This document shows positions 25,645 through 34,305 of a stretch of 64,000 bases of DNA, piece after piece. The notes under the pieces were generated by a model. It made no database searches and was not told where the DNA came from. It saw only the letters and a program-made list of their open reading frames with translations. Source of the stretch: CAZLFQ01 sp964625465 (GTDB lineage Bacteria; Pseudomonadota; Alphaproteobacteria; Rickettsiales; Midichloriaceae); NCBI GenBank assembly GCA_964625465.1, contig CAZVFD010000004.1, forward strand, positions 24,111 to 88,110, read 5' to 3'. The translations under genes and the position numbers were made by a program. How positions within the stretch are numbered: the stretch's first letter is position 1; each line of letters opens with the position of its first letter.

Positions 25645-28179
25645 ATGGCACAAGAATACGGGCAATCGTTTAAATCAATTGAACAGAAATGGCAAAAAGT
25701 TTGGGATGATAGTGAGGCTTTCAAAACCAAGGAAGATCTGTCCAAACCTAAATACTACGTGCTTGAAATGTTCCCGTATCCATCTGGAAAACTTCACATT
25801 GGGCATTTAAGAAACTACTCAATTGGCGATGTAATCACCCGCTTCAAACGCGCCCAAGGCTTTAATGTTATGCACCCAATGGGCTGGGATGCCTTTGGTT
25901 TACCTGCTGAAAACGCCGCTATCGAAAATAAAACCCATCCCCAAAAATGGACGCTTGAGAATATTTCTTTTATGAAGACTCAATTTAAGCCAATAGGGAT
26001 TACCTATGACTGGGATCGAGAAATCACCACATGTTTACCAGACTATTACAAACATGAACAAGCAATGTTCATCGACTTCTACTCACAAGGTTTGGCCTAC
26101 CAAAAAGAGTCGGTAGTGAACTGGGATCCAATTGATAACACTGTGCTTGCCAATGAACAAGTTGATGCCGATGGTCGTGGTTGGAGGTCTGGTGCAAAAA
26201 TTGAAAAAAGAAAATTGAAACAATGGNNNNNNNNNNGGTTCTTAAAGATCACCGATTTTGCTGATGAGTTATTAAATGAGATCCAAAATCTGAAAGACTG
26301 GCCAGAAAAAGTTCGCATAATGCAAGAAAATTGGATTGGCAAATCTCAAGGTGCAAAAGTTAAATTTAAAATTAAAGGTACTGAAGAGCATGTTGAAATC
26401 TTCACCACCAGACCTGATACACTATTTGGCGCTTCATTCATCGCAATTGCTGGTCACCATCCAGTTCTTCACGAAATAAAAGATGAAAAATTGAAAGCTT
26501 TTGTTAAGGATTGTGACGCTATGGCAGTTACTGAAGAAGCACTTGAGACCGCTGAGAAAAAAGGCTTTAAAACAGATTTGGTAGCAATTCATCCCTTTGA
26601 CTCAAGCATTGAGCTGCCTGTATATGTGGCGAATTTTGTGGTAATGGATTACGGTACTGGCGCTATATTCGGGTGTCCTGCTCATGATGAAAGAGATCAT
26701 GAATTTGCTAAAAAATATAACCTACCAATTTTACAAGTTGTAAAACCTATTGATGGTGCGGAAGTTGATATTCAAAAACAGGCCTATACAGAAGATGGTA
26801 CTATCATCAATTCAAAATTTTTAGATGGTTTATCAATCGGTGATGCAAAAAAAAGCTCTATCCAGCAACTTGAAAAACTAAATGCAGGAGAGGGCGTAAT
26901 TCAATATCGCCTTCGCGATTGGGGTATTTCCAGACAAAGATATTGGGGTTGTCCAATTCCAGTAATTTACTGTGACGATTGTGGTGTTGTACCAGTACCT
27001 AAAGATCAACTTCCAGTAACTCTTCCCGAAGATGTGAAGTTCGATAAGCCGGGAAATCCACTTGATCATCACCCAACATGGAAACATACCAACTGCCCAA
27101 AATGCGGTAAAGCAGCACGCAGAGAAACTGATACATTCGATACATTCTTCGAATCATCTTGGTACTTTGCCAGATATTGTTCACCAAAATCTGAAGATGG
27201 AATTGATAAGGCAGCAGCAAAATATTGGCTACCAGTTGATCAATATATTGGTGGCATTGAGCATGCTGTGTTGCACCTTTTGTATTCACGCTTCTTTACC
27301 AAAGCTTTAAAAAGATGCGGCTATTTGGAAATTGATGAACCATTCAAAGCCTTACTAACTCAAGGCATGGTTGTGCATCAATCTTACAAATCTAAAGATG
27401 GGGCATGGCTTTTCCCAGAGCAAGTTGAGATGCGAGATGGCAAAGCGTATAATAAAAATACCAATGAAGAAGTTATAGTTGGACGTCTTGAGAAGATGAG
27501 TAAGTCGAAGAAGAATGTTGTCGACCCAACAATTATTATTGAAAAATATGGTGCCGATACTGCAAGGCTTTGCTTACTTTCTGACTCACCACCTGAAAGA
27601 GATCTGGAATGGTCAGACGCAGGCGTAGAGGGTTGCTTCAAATATTTAGCAAGATTACATAAAGCGGTTGTGAACTTTAAAGATGATGGCAAAGTTGAAG
27701 AGCACGGCAAAGCTATACGCGTTATTCACCAAGCGATTCATAATGTTACTGAAGATTTAAAGCGTTTTCACTTCAATCGTGGTGTGGCGCGCATTAGAGA
27801 ATTTACAAACTATTTGTTCGAAGAATCGATTCCTTCAAACATCCTTAAAGAGGGCTTGGAAACAGCCTTAAAGCTATTAAACCCTATAGTTCCTCATATT
27901 ACAGAAGAACTATGGCAACACCTTGGGCATAAAGATCAGCTAGTTAATACCGCTTGGCCTGTTGCAAATCCTGAATACTTGGTTAATGATGTAGTAGTAA
28001 TAGCTGTTCAAACTAATGGCAAAATGCGTGGTACTATTGAAGTCCCAGCAAATAGCAATCAAGAGAACGTTGAAGCTGCAGCAAAAGAGTTGAGTAGCGT
28101 TAAGCAACAACTTGAAGGTAAGGCTGTCAAAAAAGTGATATACGTACCGAATAAAATTATAAATTTAATATGCGCATGA
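25645..28179 (+). CDS. leuS: Leucine--tRNA ligase
   Basis: About 840 residues after removing the N run, normal for bacterial LeuRS. The HIGH motif is PYPSGKLHIGHLRNY and the KMSKS loop is EKMSKSKKNVVDP. Between them lie the editing domain (TTRPDTLFG) and the catalytic core (SSWYFARYCSP). The zinc-type cysteines (CDDCG and CPKCG) are present. It charges tRNA-Leu. The stop codon overlaps the cpoB start. N run at 26227-26236 splits QW and FLKI; see that entry. Confidence 0.96.
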   Translation: MAQEYGQSFKSIEQKWQKVWDDSEAFKTKEDLSKPKYYVLEMFPYPSGKLHIGHLRNYSIGDVITRFKRAQGFNVMHPMGWDAFGLPAENAAIENKTHPQKWTLENISFMKTQFKPIGITYDWDREITTCLPDYYKHEQAMFIDFYSQGLAYQKESVVNWDPIDNTVLANEQVDADGRGWRSGAKIEKRKLKQWXXXXFLKITDFADELLNEIQNLKDWPEKVRIMQENWIGKSQGAKVKFKIKGTEEHVEIFTTRPDTLFGASFIAIAGHHPVLHEIKDEKLKAFVKDCDAMAVTEEALETAEKKGFKTDLVAIHPFDSSIELPVYVANFVVMDYGTGAIFGCPAHDERDHEFAKKYNLPILQVVKPIDGAEVDIQKQAYTEDGTIINSKFLDGLSIGDAKKSSIQQLEKLNAGEGVIQYRLRDWGISRQRYWGCPIPVIYCDDCGVVPVPKDQLPVTLPEDVKFDKPGNPLDHHPTWKHTNCPKCGKAARRETDTFDTFFESSWYFARYCSPKSEDGIDKAAAKYWLPVDQYIGGIEHAVLHLLYSRFFTKALKRCGYLEIDEPFKALLTQGMVVHQSYKSKDGAWLFPEQVEMRDGKAYNKNTNEEVIVGRLEKMSKSKKNVVDPTIIIEKYGADTARLCLLSDSPPERDLEWSDAGVEGCFKYLARLHKAVVNFKDDGKVEEHGKAIRVIHQAIHNVTEDLKRFHFNRGVARIREFTNYLFEESIPSNILKEGLETALKLLNPIVPHITEELWQHLGHKDQLVNTAWPVANPEYLVNDVVVIAVQTNGKMRGTIEVPANSNQENVEAAAKELSSVKQQLEGKAVKKVIYVPNKIINLICA
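26227..26236. other. Assembly gap (10 N) inside leuS
   Basis: The left flank ends CAATGG and the right flank starts GGTTCTT. LeuRS is known to read QWFxKIT here, so the true sequence is CAATGGTTCTT with GG counted twice; no residue is missing. Confidence 0.97.
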
Positions 28180-29075
28180 AAAATTTATTTCTAACCTTGT
28201 TTCTAGTTCTTTTGCCAATTTTTTCTTATGCGGCAGGCGAAGAAAAAACAGGCGCTACATCGTCTCAAACTGAAGATAAAGTAGAGAGATTGGAGAAAAG
28301 TATCAATGCTTTACAAAAGCAAATGTACTCACAAGGATCTGGCGAAGTTACAAGCACAGCACGTTTAAATGCCACTACCCTTGCCCAATTAGAAGAGATG
28401 AAAGAGCAGCTTAAAAGCTTGAGAGGTGATCTTGAACAGCTTCAATTTGACAACGCGCGTTTAAATGAAAAAATGGTGAAGTTTGCTGCCGACATGGAAT
28501 TCAGATTCACTGAGCTTGAAAAAAATAAAGGCGCAGCTTCTAACAAGGATAAGGATATATTCGACGATATAGATGAAGAGCTTGATAACGACTTAATTTT
28601 AAGTGAATCGGATTCAAAATCTAGAAATAAAAATGACAAAGAAGCCCCAACAAATGTAGACCCTCTTGTTGAAAAGAAATTAAAAGAAAAGAGCATGGAG
28701 GATAAATTTAAAGATGCCATGACTCTACTAAAACACAAAGACTATAAGGGAGCTAGAACTGCTCTTCAGGCCTTTGTTAAAGAGTTCCCAGATACTGATC
28801 AAGCTGGTAATGCTTACTATTGGATTGGAGAAACTTATTTCACACGTGCTGAATATGACAAAGCTGCTATTGAGTATCTAAAAGGATACCAAAGTAGTAT
28901 CAGAGGTTCTAGAGCTGCCGATAACTTGTTAAAACTTGGTAAATCTATGGCTAAACTCGAAAAAAGAAAAGAAGCTTGCACGACTTTTGCTAAGATGAAG
29001 AAAGAGTTCCCAAATGCTGCAAATACACTTAAGAAGCAGTGTGATGAGGAGATGAAAAATCTTAGATGTAGCTAA
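28176..29075 (+). CDS. cpoB: Tol-Pal system/cell division coordinator CpoB (YbgF) family protein
   Basis: About 299 residues from ATG 28176, which overlaps the leuS stop (ATGA); an ATG six bases upstream is in frame but uncoupled. The product has a signal peptide (MKNLFLTLFLVLLPIFSYA), a coiled coil (about 25-110), an acidic linker and C-terminal TPR units (DYKGARTALQAF, YYWIGETYFTRAEYDKA). CpoB is periplasmic and links peptidoglycan synthesis to Tol-Pal-driven outer membrane constriction. tolB and pal are not adjacent here. Confidence 0.87.
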   Translation: MKNLFLTLFLVLLPIFSYAAGEEKTGATSSQTEDKVERLEKSINALQKQMYSQGSGEVTSTARLNATTLAQLEEMKEQLKSLRGDLEQLQFDNARLNEKMVKFAADMEFRFTELEKNKGAASNKDKDIFDDIDEELDNDLILSESDSKSRNKNDKEAPTNVDPLVEKKLKEKSMEDKFKDAMTLLKHKDYKGARTALQAFVKEFPDTDQAGNAYYWIGETYFTRAEYDKAAIEYLKGYQSSIRGSRAADNLLKLGKSMAKLEKRKEACTTFAKMKKEFPNAANTLKKQCDEEMKNLRCS

Positions 29076-29080
29076 CCCTC

Positions 29081-30310
29081 ATGAAATTGATAAACGCAAA
29101 ACTTCACCCCGATCGAATTGCGTATATACTGATATTTAACAACATGCTTTTTGCCATGGCGATGGATATTCATTTGCCGTCGATGCCCATCATGGTCAAG
29201 GATTTAAACACCAATGAGTTTATGGTTCAACTCGTGCTAATACTCTTTGGGTTCGGCGCAATTTTTTCTAGGTTACTTTGGGGACCAATAAGCGATTTAT
29301 ACGGCAGAAGAAAAATAATGCTTCTGACTATTGGTATTCAAACAGTAGCACAGTTTTTTTGCTGTATAGCGCAGACAATTGAATCATTAATAATTATTCG
29401 TGCGATCCAGTCTTTAGGCGCAGGAATTTCTTCTGTTCTAGCAACGGCTGTGATAGCTGATTTATATCAGCACAGAACCGAAAGAGCTAAGATTCTCGGC
29501 TTACTTGAGGTATCTTTTCCAATAGCATTTATAGCTGCACCAATTATTGGTGCAGTGTTGGTAGAGCTAACTCATGGTTGGCGTGCTAATTTTGTTTTGA
29601 TATTCTTCTTCGGCATTTTAGCATGGTATCTTGTATATAGGTTTATTCCAGAGACACACGTACACAAACAAAGTGAAAAAATTTCAATATTATTCCGAAC
29701 CTACTTCAAACTACTTCAGCACATCAAATTTGTTTCTTACAGTTCTATGGTAGGGCTTGTAGTAGCTGTTTACATGATGTTCGTAATAAACGCCCCATTC
29801 ATTTACATATCCGACTACGGACTTAGCGTTTCTACCTATGCGATTTACCAATTCATCCCTATGTTATTTAATATGTTTTCGGTGTTAATCTACAGAAACA
29901 TAGTTAACTTATTTGGAATTTCGAAATGCGCGAGATACGGAATTAAGGCGCTAACTTGCTTAATCCCTTTTTACTTGTTGATTGGTCTCATACCTTATCA
30001 TTGGCCTCCTGAAGTCATTCTAAGTATAATTTGTGCTCAGTCAGCTATCGTGCCATTCATAATCCCTGGGTTCACCGCCAAAGCTTTAGATAAATTCCCT
30101 GATGTTAAAGGCATGTCTTCTTCCGTTATTGGAAGTATAAGAACATTATTTATGTCTATAGGAATGCTATTTGGCAGCTATGTTGTAGGAAGCGAAGCAG
30201 CTGATTTATTCACAACTATGGGGCTGACTCTGGCATCAGTATCTCTAATTTACTGGATATTCCACGTAAAAGAATTTGGCACAGTGAGAAACCAGCCAGT
30301 CAAACTATAA
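29081..30310 (+). CDS. MFS efflux transporter, Bcr/CflA type
   Basis: A 409-residue transporter with twelve predicted membrane helices. Early features include the DIHLPSMP loop in helix 1-2 and the loop 2-3 motif WGPISDLYGRRKIML, both typical of the Bcr/CflA multidrug efflux subfamily. It pumps small molecules outward with protons. It begins five bases after cpoB, so it may share the leuS transcript. The last six bases overlap the opposite-strand lipase gene. Confidence 0.88.
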   Translation: MKLINAKLHPDRIAYILIFNNMLFAMAMDIHLPSMPIMVKDLNTNEFMVQLVLILFGFGAIFSRLLWGPISDLYGRRKIMLLTIGIQTVAQFFCCIAQTIESLIIIRAIQSLGAGISSVLATAVIADLYQHRTERAKILGLLEVSFPIAFIAAPIIGAVLVELTHGWRANFVLIFFFGILAWYLVYRFIPETHVHKQSEKISILFRTYFKLLQHIKFVSYSSMVGLVVAVYMMFVINAPFIYISDYGLSVSTYAIYQFIPMLFNMFSVLIYRNIVNLFGISKCARYGIKALTCLIPFYLLIGLIPYHWPPEVILSIICAQSAIVPFIIPGFTAKALDKFPDVKGMSSSVIGSIRTLFMSIGMLFGSYVVGSEAADLFTTMGLTLASVSLIYWIFHVKEFGTVRNQPVKL

Positions 30311-31165
30311 CTCAGAGATTAATTGGCTAAAAAAGCTTGTATCTTTATGAGCAACTAACTCTGGCGTTGAATCAAGATGATCCACAATATAGTCAATTCC
30401 ATGCGATTCAAATGTATTGAATGCTATATCAAGCTTCTCCATAATTTTAAGCATCCTCTTAGTCTCATCGCTAGCAAGAAAACTGTGTGCAAACAAATTA
30501 TAAATGCCTTGAAATATTGTGCAAACTTCATCCGACTTGTCACGAATTCTGTACACATCCCCAATCTGTTCATGAAGTAAATTAACCACATTTGGCGCAG
30601 TATTAAACACAGCCATTTCTGCAGCAATAACTTTTGGGGAAAAATCAAAGTGGTTTTGTTCTATGTAGTTTTCTACTTTCTCTAATGCTCCTGGCGATTC
30701 GAAAACAAAGGACTTAGCATTTATGCCATGACCTTTTAAGTACGTGTGGGAAAGTTGGGCAAAAACAGCACCTAATGAATGTCCTGTAAGAATATAGGAA
30801 TAACCACTATATTTATTAAGAAGATAATCTAAAAAAACAACTCCATCTTCCGTAAATTGTGTTGGAGTCTGCTTTAATACAACCTCTATATCTGCAATAA
30901 TATCCTGCAGTAAGCCTTTCTTATGAGGTTGCTTCAACTGGTTTACTCTCGTTCCGCTGTTAGCAACTAGTATTTCTTTTGTCCCGCTATTCAGCATAGC
31001 AAAGCTTCTATAATGAAGGTCATTTGCCCCAAAAATCTCGTCAGATATCGCCACCAGTTTCCAATCAGTTGATATTGAATTTGCTAATTTTGTAAGGTCT
31101 CCTACTTTCTTAGCGTACGCAGTTGAGCAAAATTTTGCATAGGTCTTGATCTTCGAGACATCCAT
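30305..31165 (-). CDS. Class 3 (fungal-type) lipase
   Basis: A 286-residue alpha/beta hydrolase. The nucleophile elbow is GHSLGAVFAQ (catalytic Ser near residue 127), preceded by the strand YSYILT. A preceding segment, ILVANSGTRVN, resembles the oxyanion strand and loop of class 3 lipases. No signal peptide is visible, so any export would need another route. Free lipases of this type occur in intracellular pathogens as host-membrane effectors, but this is only suggestive. It is divergent from the DUF2339 gene. Confidence 0.82.
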   Translation of the reverse strand: MDVSKIKTYAKFCSTAYAKKVGDLTKLANSISTDWKLVAISDEIFGANDLHYRSFAMLNSGTKEILVANSGTRVNQLKQPHKKGLLQDIIADIEVVLKQTPTQFTEDGVVFLDYLLNKYSGYSYILTGHSLGAVFAQLSHTYLKGHGINAKSFVFESPGALEKVENYIEQNHFDFSPKVIAAEMAVFNTAPNVVNLLHEQIGDVYRIRDKSDEVCTIFQGIYNLFAHSFLASDETKRMLKIMEKLDIAFNTFESHGIDYIVDHLDSTPELVAHKDTSFFSQLISEL

Positions 31166-31223
31166 AATAAATAAACCATTTTAACTTAACAAAACCACAT
31201 AATAGCAATTATAAATAATAATT

Positions 31224-31245
31224 GATAGAATTTTCGAATTCTATC
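31224..31245. repeat. Perfect hairpin with a UUCG loop between two divergent genes
   Basis: Nine-base arms GATAGAATT and AATTCTATC around TTCG, a stable tetraloop. It lies in the 116-base divergent region, 36 bases before the GTG start of the DUF2339 gene. There is no clear T run after it on either strand, so a leader RNA structure or a shared operator is more likely than a terminator. Confidence 0.6.
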
Positions 31246-31281
31246 CAGTACCTTTATTAATAGATAACTTAGGACTTATAC

Positions 31282-33861
31282 GTGTTTAATTTTTTTATTT
31301 TTTTTGCGATTTTTGCAATTGTATCGTTATTGCTACCTTGGGTATGCCTGTTCCAAATCAACTCCCTTAGAAATCGGGTTGATGAATTGACCAAGAAACT
31401 GGCGTCTAAAACAAAGCATGTCCGAGAACTCATTGAAGAGGAGTCTCGCCCTGTTAATCCTATCACCAATGATTTTAACTTTTCAGAATTTGGAGTAGAG
31501 ATTGAGAAAGCCCGTGTTGTCAAAGAACCAAAACACTCAACAAAAGAGAGCGACTCACCATCATTTGAATTCAACTTCAGCACCAACTGGTTTGTATGGC
31601 TTGGTGGAATAGCCATAGCTTTCGCCGCAGTATATTTTGTAAAGTATTCAATAGAGAATAATTTAGTATCCCCATTTGCTAGACTTATAATGGGATTATT
31701 CTTTGGCGGCGCACTAATAATTGCCGGAAAACTTGTTCACAATCGTAAAGAAACAATTGCCAATGGTGAGAAAATCTCTCAAGCCTTGATGGGTGCAGCT
31801 CTAATTGACTTCTATGCATGTTTTTATACAGGCAGTAATTTATTTGATCTGTTGCCGAGCTCAATCGGGTTTTTGGGCATGGCCGCCACTACCCTATTGG
31901 CAATAGTCTACTCTGTAAGATTTGGAGCACCTATTGCGATTTTAGGTCTATTGGGAGGCTTCATAACTCCTGGATTATTTCATTCTGATGCGCCACAAGC
32001 ATCATTGCTATTCGTCTATTTATTCTTCTTAGTCTGTGGTTTCATGGCGTTAGTCACTATTTTATCTTGGTGGTTTTTAGGAGTATTTATAATTTTATTC
32101 TCATATATTTGGGTAGGGTTATGGCTATTCGACAGCTTCATACCTTCAGACACGATTTGGCTGTTTTTATTTATAATAGGTGTTTGTTTCGTCACTGCAT
32201 TTGCAAATAAGGCTGAAAAAATAAAGAATGGGGCTCACTCCACTTTAAGCGCTATGACTTTGCTATTTGCTATATTAGGTGGCATAATCATGCTGGGATT
32301 CGTCACCAAATACGGTGGAATGCGTATTGAGGATTGGATTTATTTTGGCTTCATTGTTCTATTTGCTTATGGATTCTCATATTTTGAACAAGGGAAATAT
32401 GTCTTAATTCCTAGCATAGCAATGTTAGTTAACATCTTAATGATATTAACTTGGTGGTCAGAACCACAAGAAATGTTTTTCGTCATTCTTGCATTTAACA
32501 TTTTATTCTCTCTTCCAGCTTTTATAGGCGCTTTTTCGCGAAACGATGCTCATTTATGGGCGATGCAAGGGATGGCAGCAAACATTGTTTATTACTTATT
32601 GTCCTATTGGAAAACTTATTCCCATTTTCTATACATCAAAATGTTTTGGGGTATTTATGCTCTAGTTCTAGCTTTAATATCAATGCTGCTCCTAAATACT
32701 TTTGTTAAAAGAAAAGACCTCTATGCAAGAGAAGTTTACAAAAAAATACTCTCTGTGTTTGCTGTCGGAATAGTTACATTTGTAACCACCGCAATTTTTG
32801 TTGAGATCGATAGGAAATTCTTTCATTTGGTATTGGCAACAGAGATTTTAACTATAGCTTGGATAAACTCTCGACTAATACACATAGAAATTTCCAGATA
32901 CATTATTGCAATAATGCTTGTACTAATTTTTGTGTCACAGATAGATCATCTATATAAAATTGCTGGCAACTTTGTAACTTTCCAACTTATGGGAGACGGT
33001 GTAATGTCTTATAAGTTAAATTTTCTAGATAGACCAATATTACATTATGGGTTTCAAGGCTTGTTACTAAGTATCGCCACTTATTTCTTATTACTCGAAA
33101 AAGATTCGCGAACAGTACTTTTCACAGAAGGTTTTGCTGTACTATCAATAATGCTTGCAGGAACTCTAGCTATTAGTAACTTCTACTCGGTAGCTGATAG
33201 CTCAACAAATATCTTAGAACGAGGTTTAATTAATGGCTTCTGTATGGTGCTTGTACTTGGCCTTTTAATAATTAATAAACTAACTGACAGAAAGAGCCTA
33301 ATCTATTGGGGCATCTTTATGACCTGTTATTTAGTATTCAGGGTAGTAATGCTAGAATATATTCATTTCAATCCTTATACCTACGCTCAGTTTATAGGCG
33401 GACTTCCACTGCTTAACAAACTATTCTTGAATTATGCAATACCAGTGATTTTTATCTCTGGCTTGATTTACAAGAGCGATCTCGCCAGTAATGAAACTTT
33501 CAAAAAATATATGAGCTATTTTGTATTCGTGGGAAGCATGGTTTATATCAGTTTGTGCGTTAGACATTACTTCCATCCAGAATACTTAAATACAGGAGAA
33601 ATTGGTAATGCGGAGATGTATAGCTACTCTGCAGCATGGCTATTATTTGGAATTGGCCTTGCGTTCACGAGCGTATATTTAGGGCTAAGCCAATTAAGAA
33701 TCGCCTCATTAGTAGTGATAGTTATAACTGTAGGTAAAGTATTCTTAGTAGATGCAAAAGAACTTGAAGGTTTATTAAGGGTACTATCATTCCTTGGGTT
33801 AGGGGTCTCTCTGCTTGGACTAAGTTATTTTTACACAAGATTCCTGAGCATAAAAAAGTAA
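31282..33861 (+). CDS. DUF2339 family large integral membrane protein
   Basis: An 859-residue protein from a GTG start (AGGA about eight bases upstream). It has an N-terminal membrane helix, a short coiled coil (about 28-60), then more than twenty hydrophobic segments. The NWFVWLGGIAIAFAAVYFVKYS segment starts the conserved DUF2339 region. The family is found in many proteobacteria and its function is unknown; membrane topology suggests transport or envelope assembly. Neighbours give no hint. Confidence 0.85.
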   Translation: MFNFFIFFAIFAIVSLLLPWVCLFQINSLRNRVDELTKKLASKTKHVRELIEEESRPVNPITNDFNFSEFGVEIEKARVVKEPKHSTKESDSPSFEFNFSTNWFVWLGGIAIAFAAVYFVKYSIENNLVSPFARLIMGLFFGGALIIAGKLVHNRKETIANGEKISQALMGAALIDFYACFYTGSNLFDLLPSSIGFLGMAATTLLAIVYSVRFGAPIAILGLLGGFITPGLFHSDAPQASLLFVYLFFLVCGFMALVTILSWWFLGVFIILFSYIWVGLWLFDSFIPSDTIWLFLFIIGVCFVTAFANKAEKIKNGAHSTLSAMTLLFAILGGIIMLGFVTKYGGMRIEDWIYFGFIVLFAYGFSYFEQGKYVLIPSIAMLVNILMILTWWSEPQEMFFVILAFNILFSLPAFIGAFSRNDAHLWAMQGMAANIVYYLLSYWKTYSHFLYIKMFWGIYALVLALISMLLLNTFVKRKDLYAREVYKKILSVFAVGIVTFVTTAIFVEIDRKFFHLVLATEILTIAWINSRLIHIEISRYIIAIMLVLIFVSQIDHLYKIAGNFVTFQLMGDGVMSYKLNFLDRPILHYGFQGLLLSIATYFLLLEKDSRTVLFTEGFAVLSIMLAGTLAISNFYSVADSSTNILERGLINGFCMVLVLGLLIINKLTDRKSLIYWGIFMTCYLVFRVVMLEYIHFNPYTYAQFIGGLPLLNKLFLNYAIPVIFISGLIYKSDLASNETFKKYMSYFVFVGSMVYISLCVRHYFHPEYLNTGEIGNAEMYSYSAAWLLFGIGLAFTSVYLGLSQLRIASLVVIVITVGKVFLVDAKELEGLLRVLSFLGLGVSLLGLSYFYTRFLSIKK

Positions 33862-33912
33862 TTTGTATGGAATAAAGAATTATGCCATCATTTTATAAGA
33901 CTTAGGTATTAT

Positions 33913-34305
33913 ATGAACATAAAAGCTTTATTTACAGTATTAATAGTCCTATCTGGGTGCAGTTGTCGAAATCCTGAGATTAAGATAATTGATCCAATGA
34001 ACCCAAAAACAGACCCTTTTTTGTCATGTAGCCAATTAAAATTCGCGCTTGCTGAAGCTGAATATTTCCTCAGAACTGCCGAGAGAAAAGAAGAAAAAAC
34101 CGAAGCATATGCTGGCACTCCTTTTTGCTTGCTTTCAACGCAGTTTACAATAATTCAAGCACAGGAAGCAGCTAAAGATCGTATGGATTATTTGAACACA
34201 GTAATGCAGCAAAAGAAATGCAGCGAAAATAAAGCATCTGCCCAAAAGATTCTTGAAAAAGATCTAGTGAAACTTCCTATAGAAAAAAAATCAAACACTC
34301 AATAG
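33913..34305 (+). CDS. Putative small lipoprotein
   Basis: A 130-residue protein with a short signal sequence ending in a lipobox (VLSGC, Cys16), so the mature form would be lipid-anchored. The rest is helical (EAEYFLRTAERKEEKTE) with five more cysteines (C18, C38, C57, C97 region). No family recognised; helix-rich small lipoproteins next to DNA repair genes are not known to be linked, so its neighbour uvrB gives no clue. Its last 15 bases overlap uvrB. Confidence 0.7.
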   Translation: MNIKALFTVLIVLSGCSCRNPEIKIIDPMNPKTDPFLSCSQLKFALAEAEYFLRTAERKEEKTEAYAGTPFCLLSTQFTIIQAQEAAKDRMDYLNTVMQQKKCSENKASAQKILEKDLVKLPIEKKSNTQ

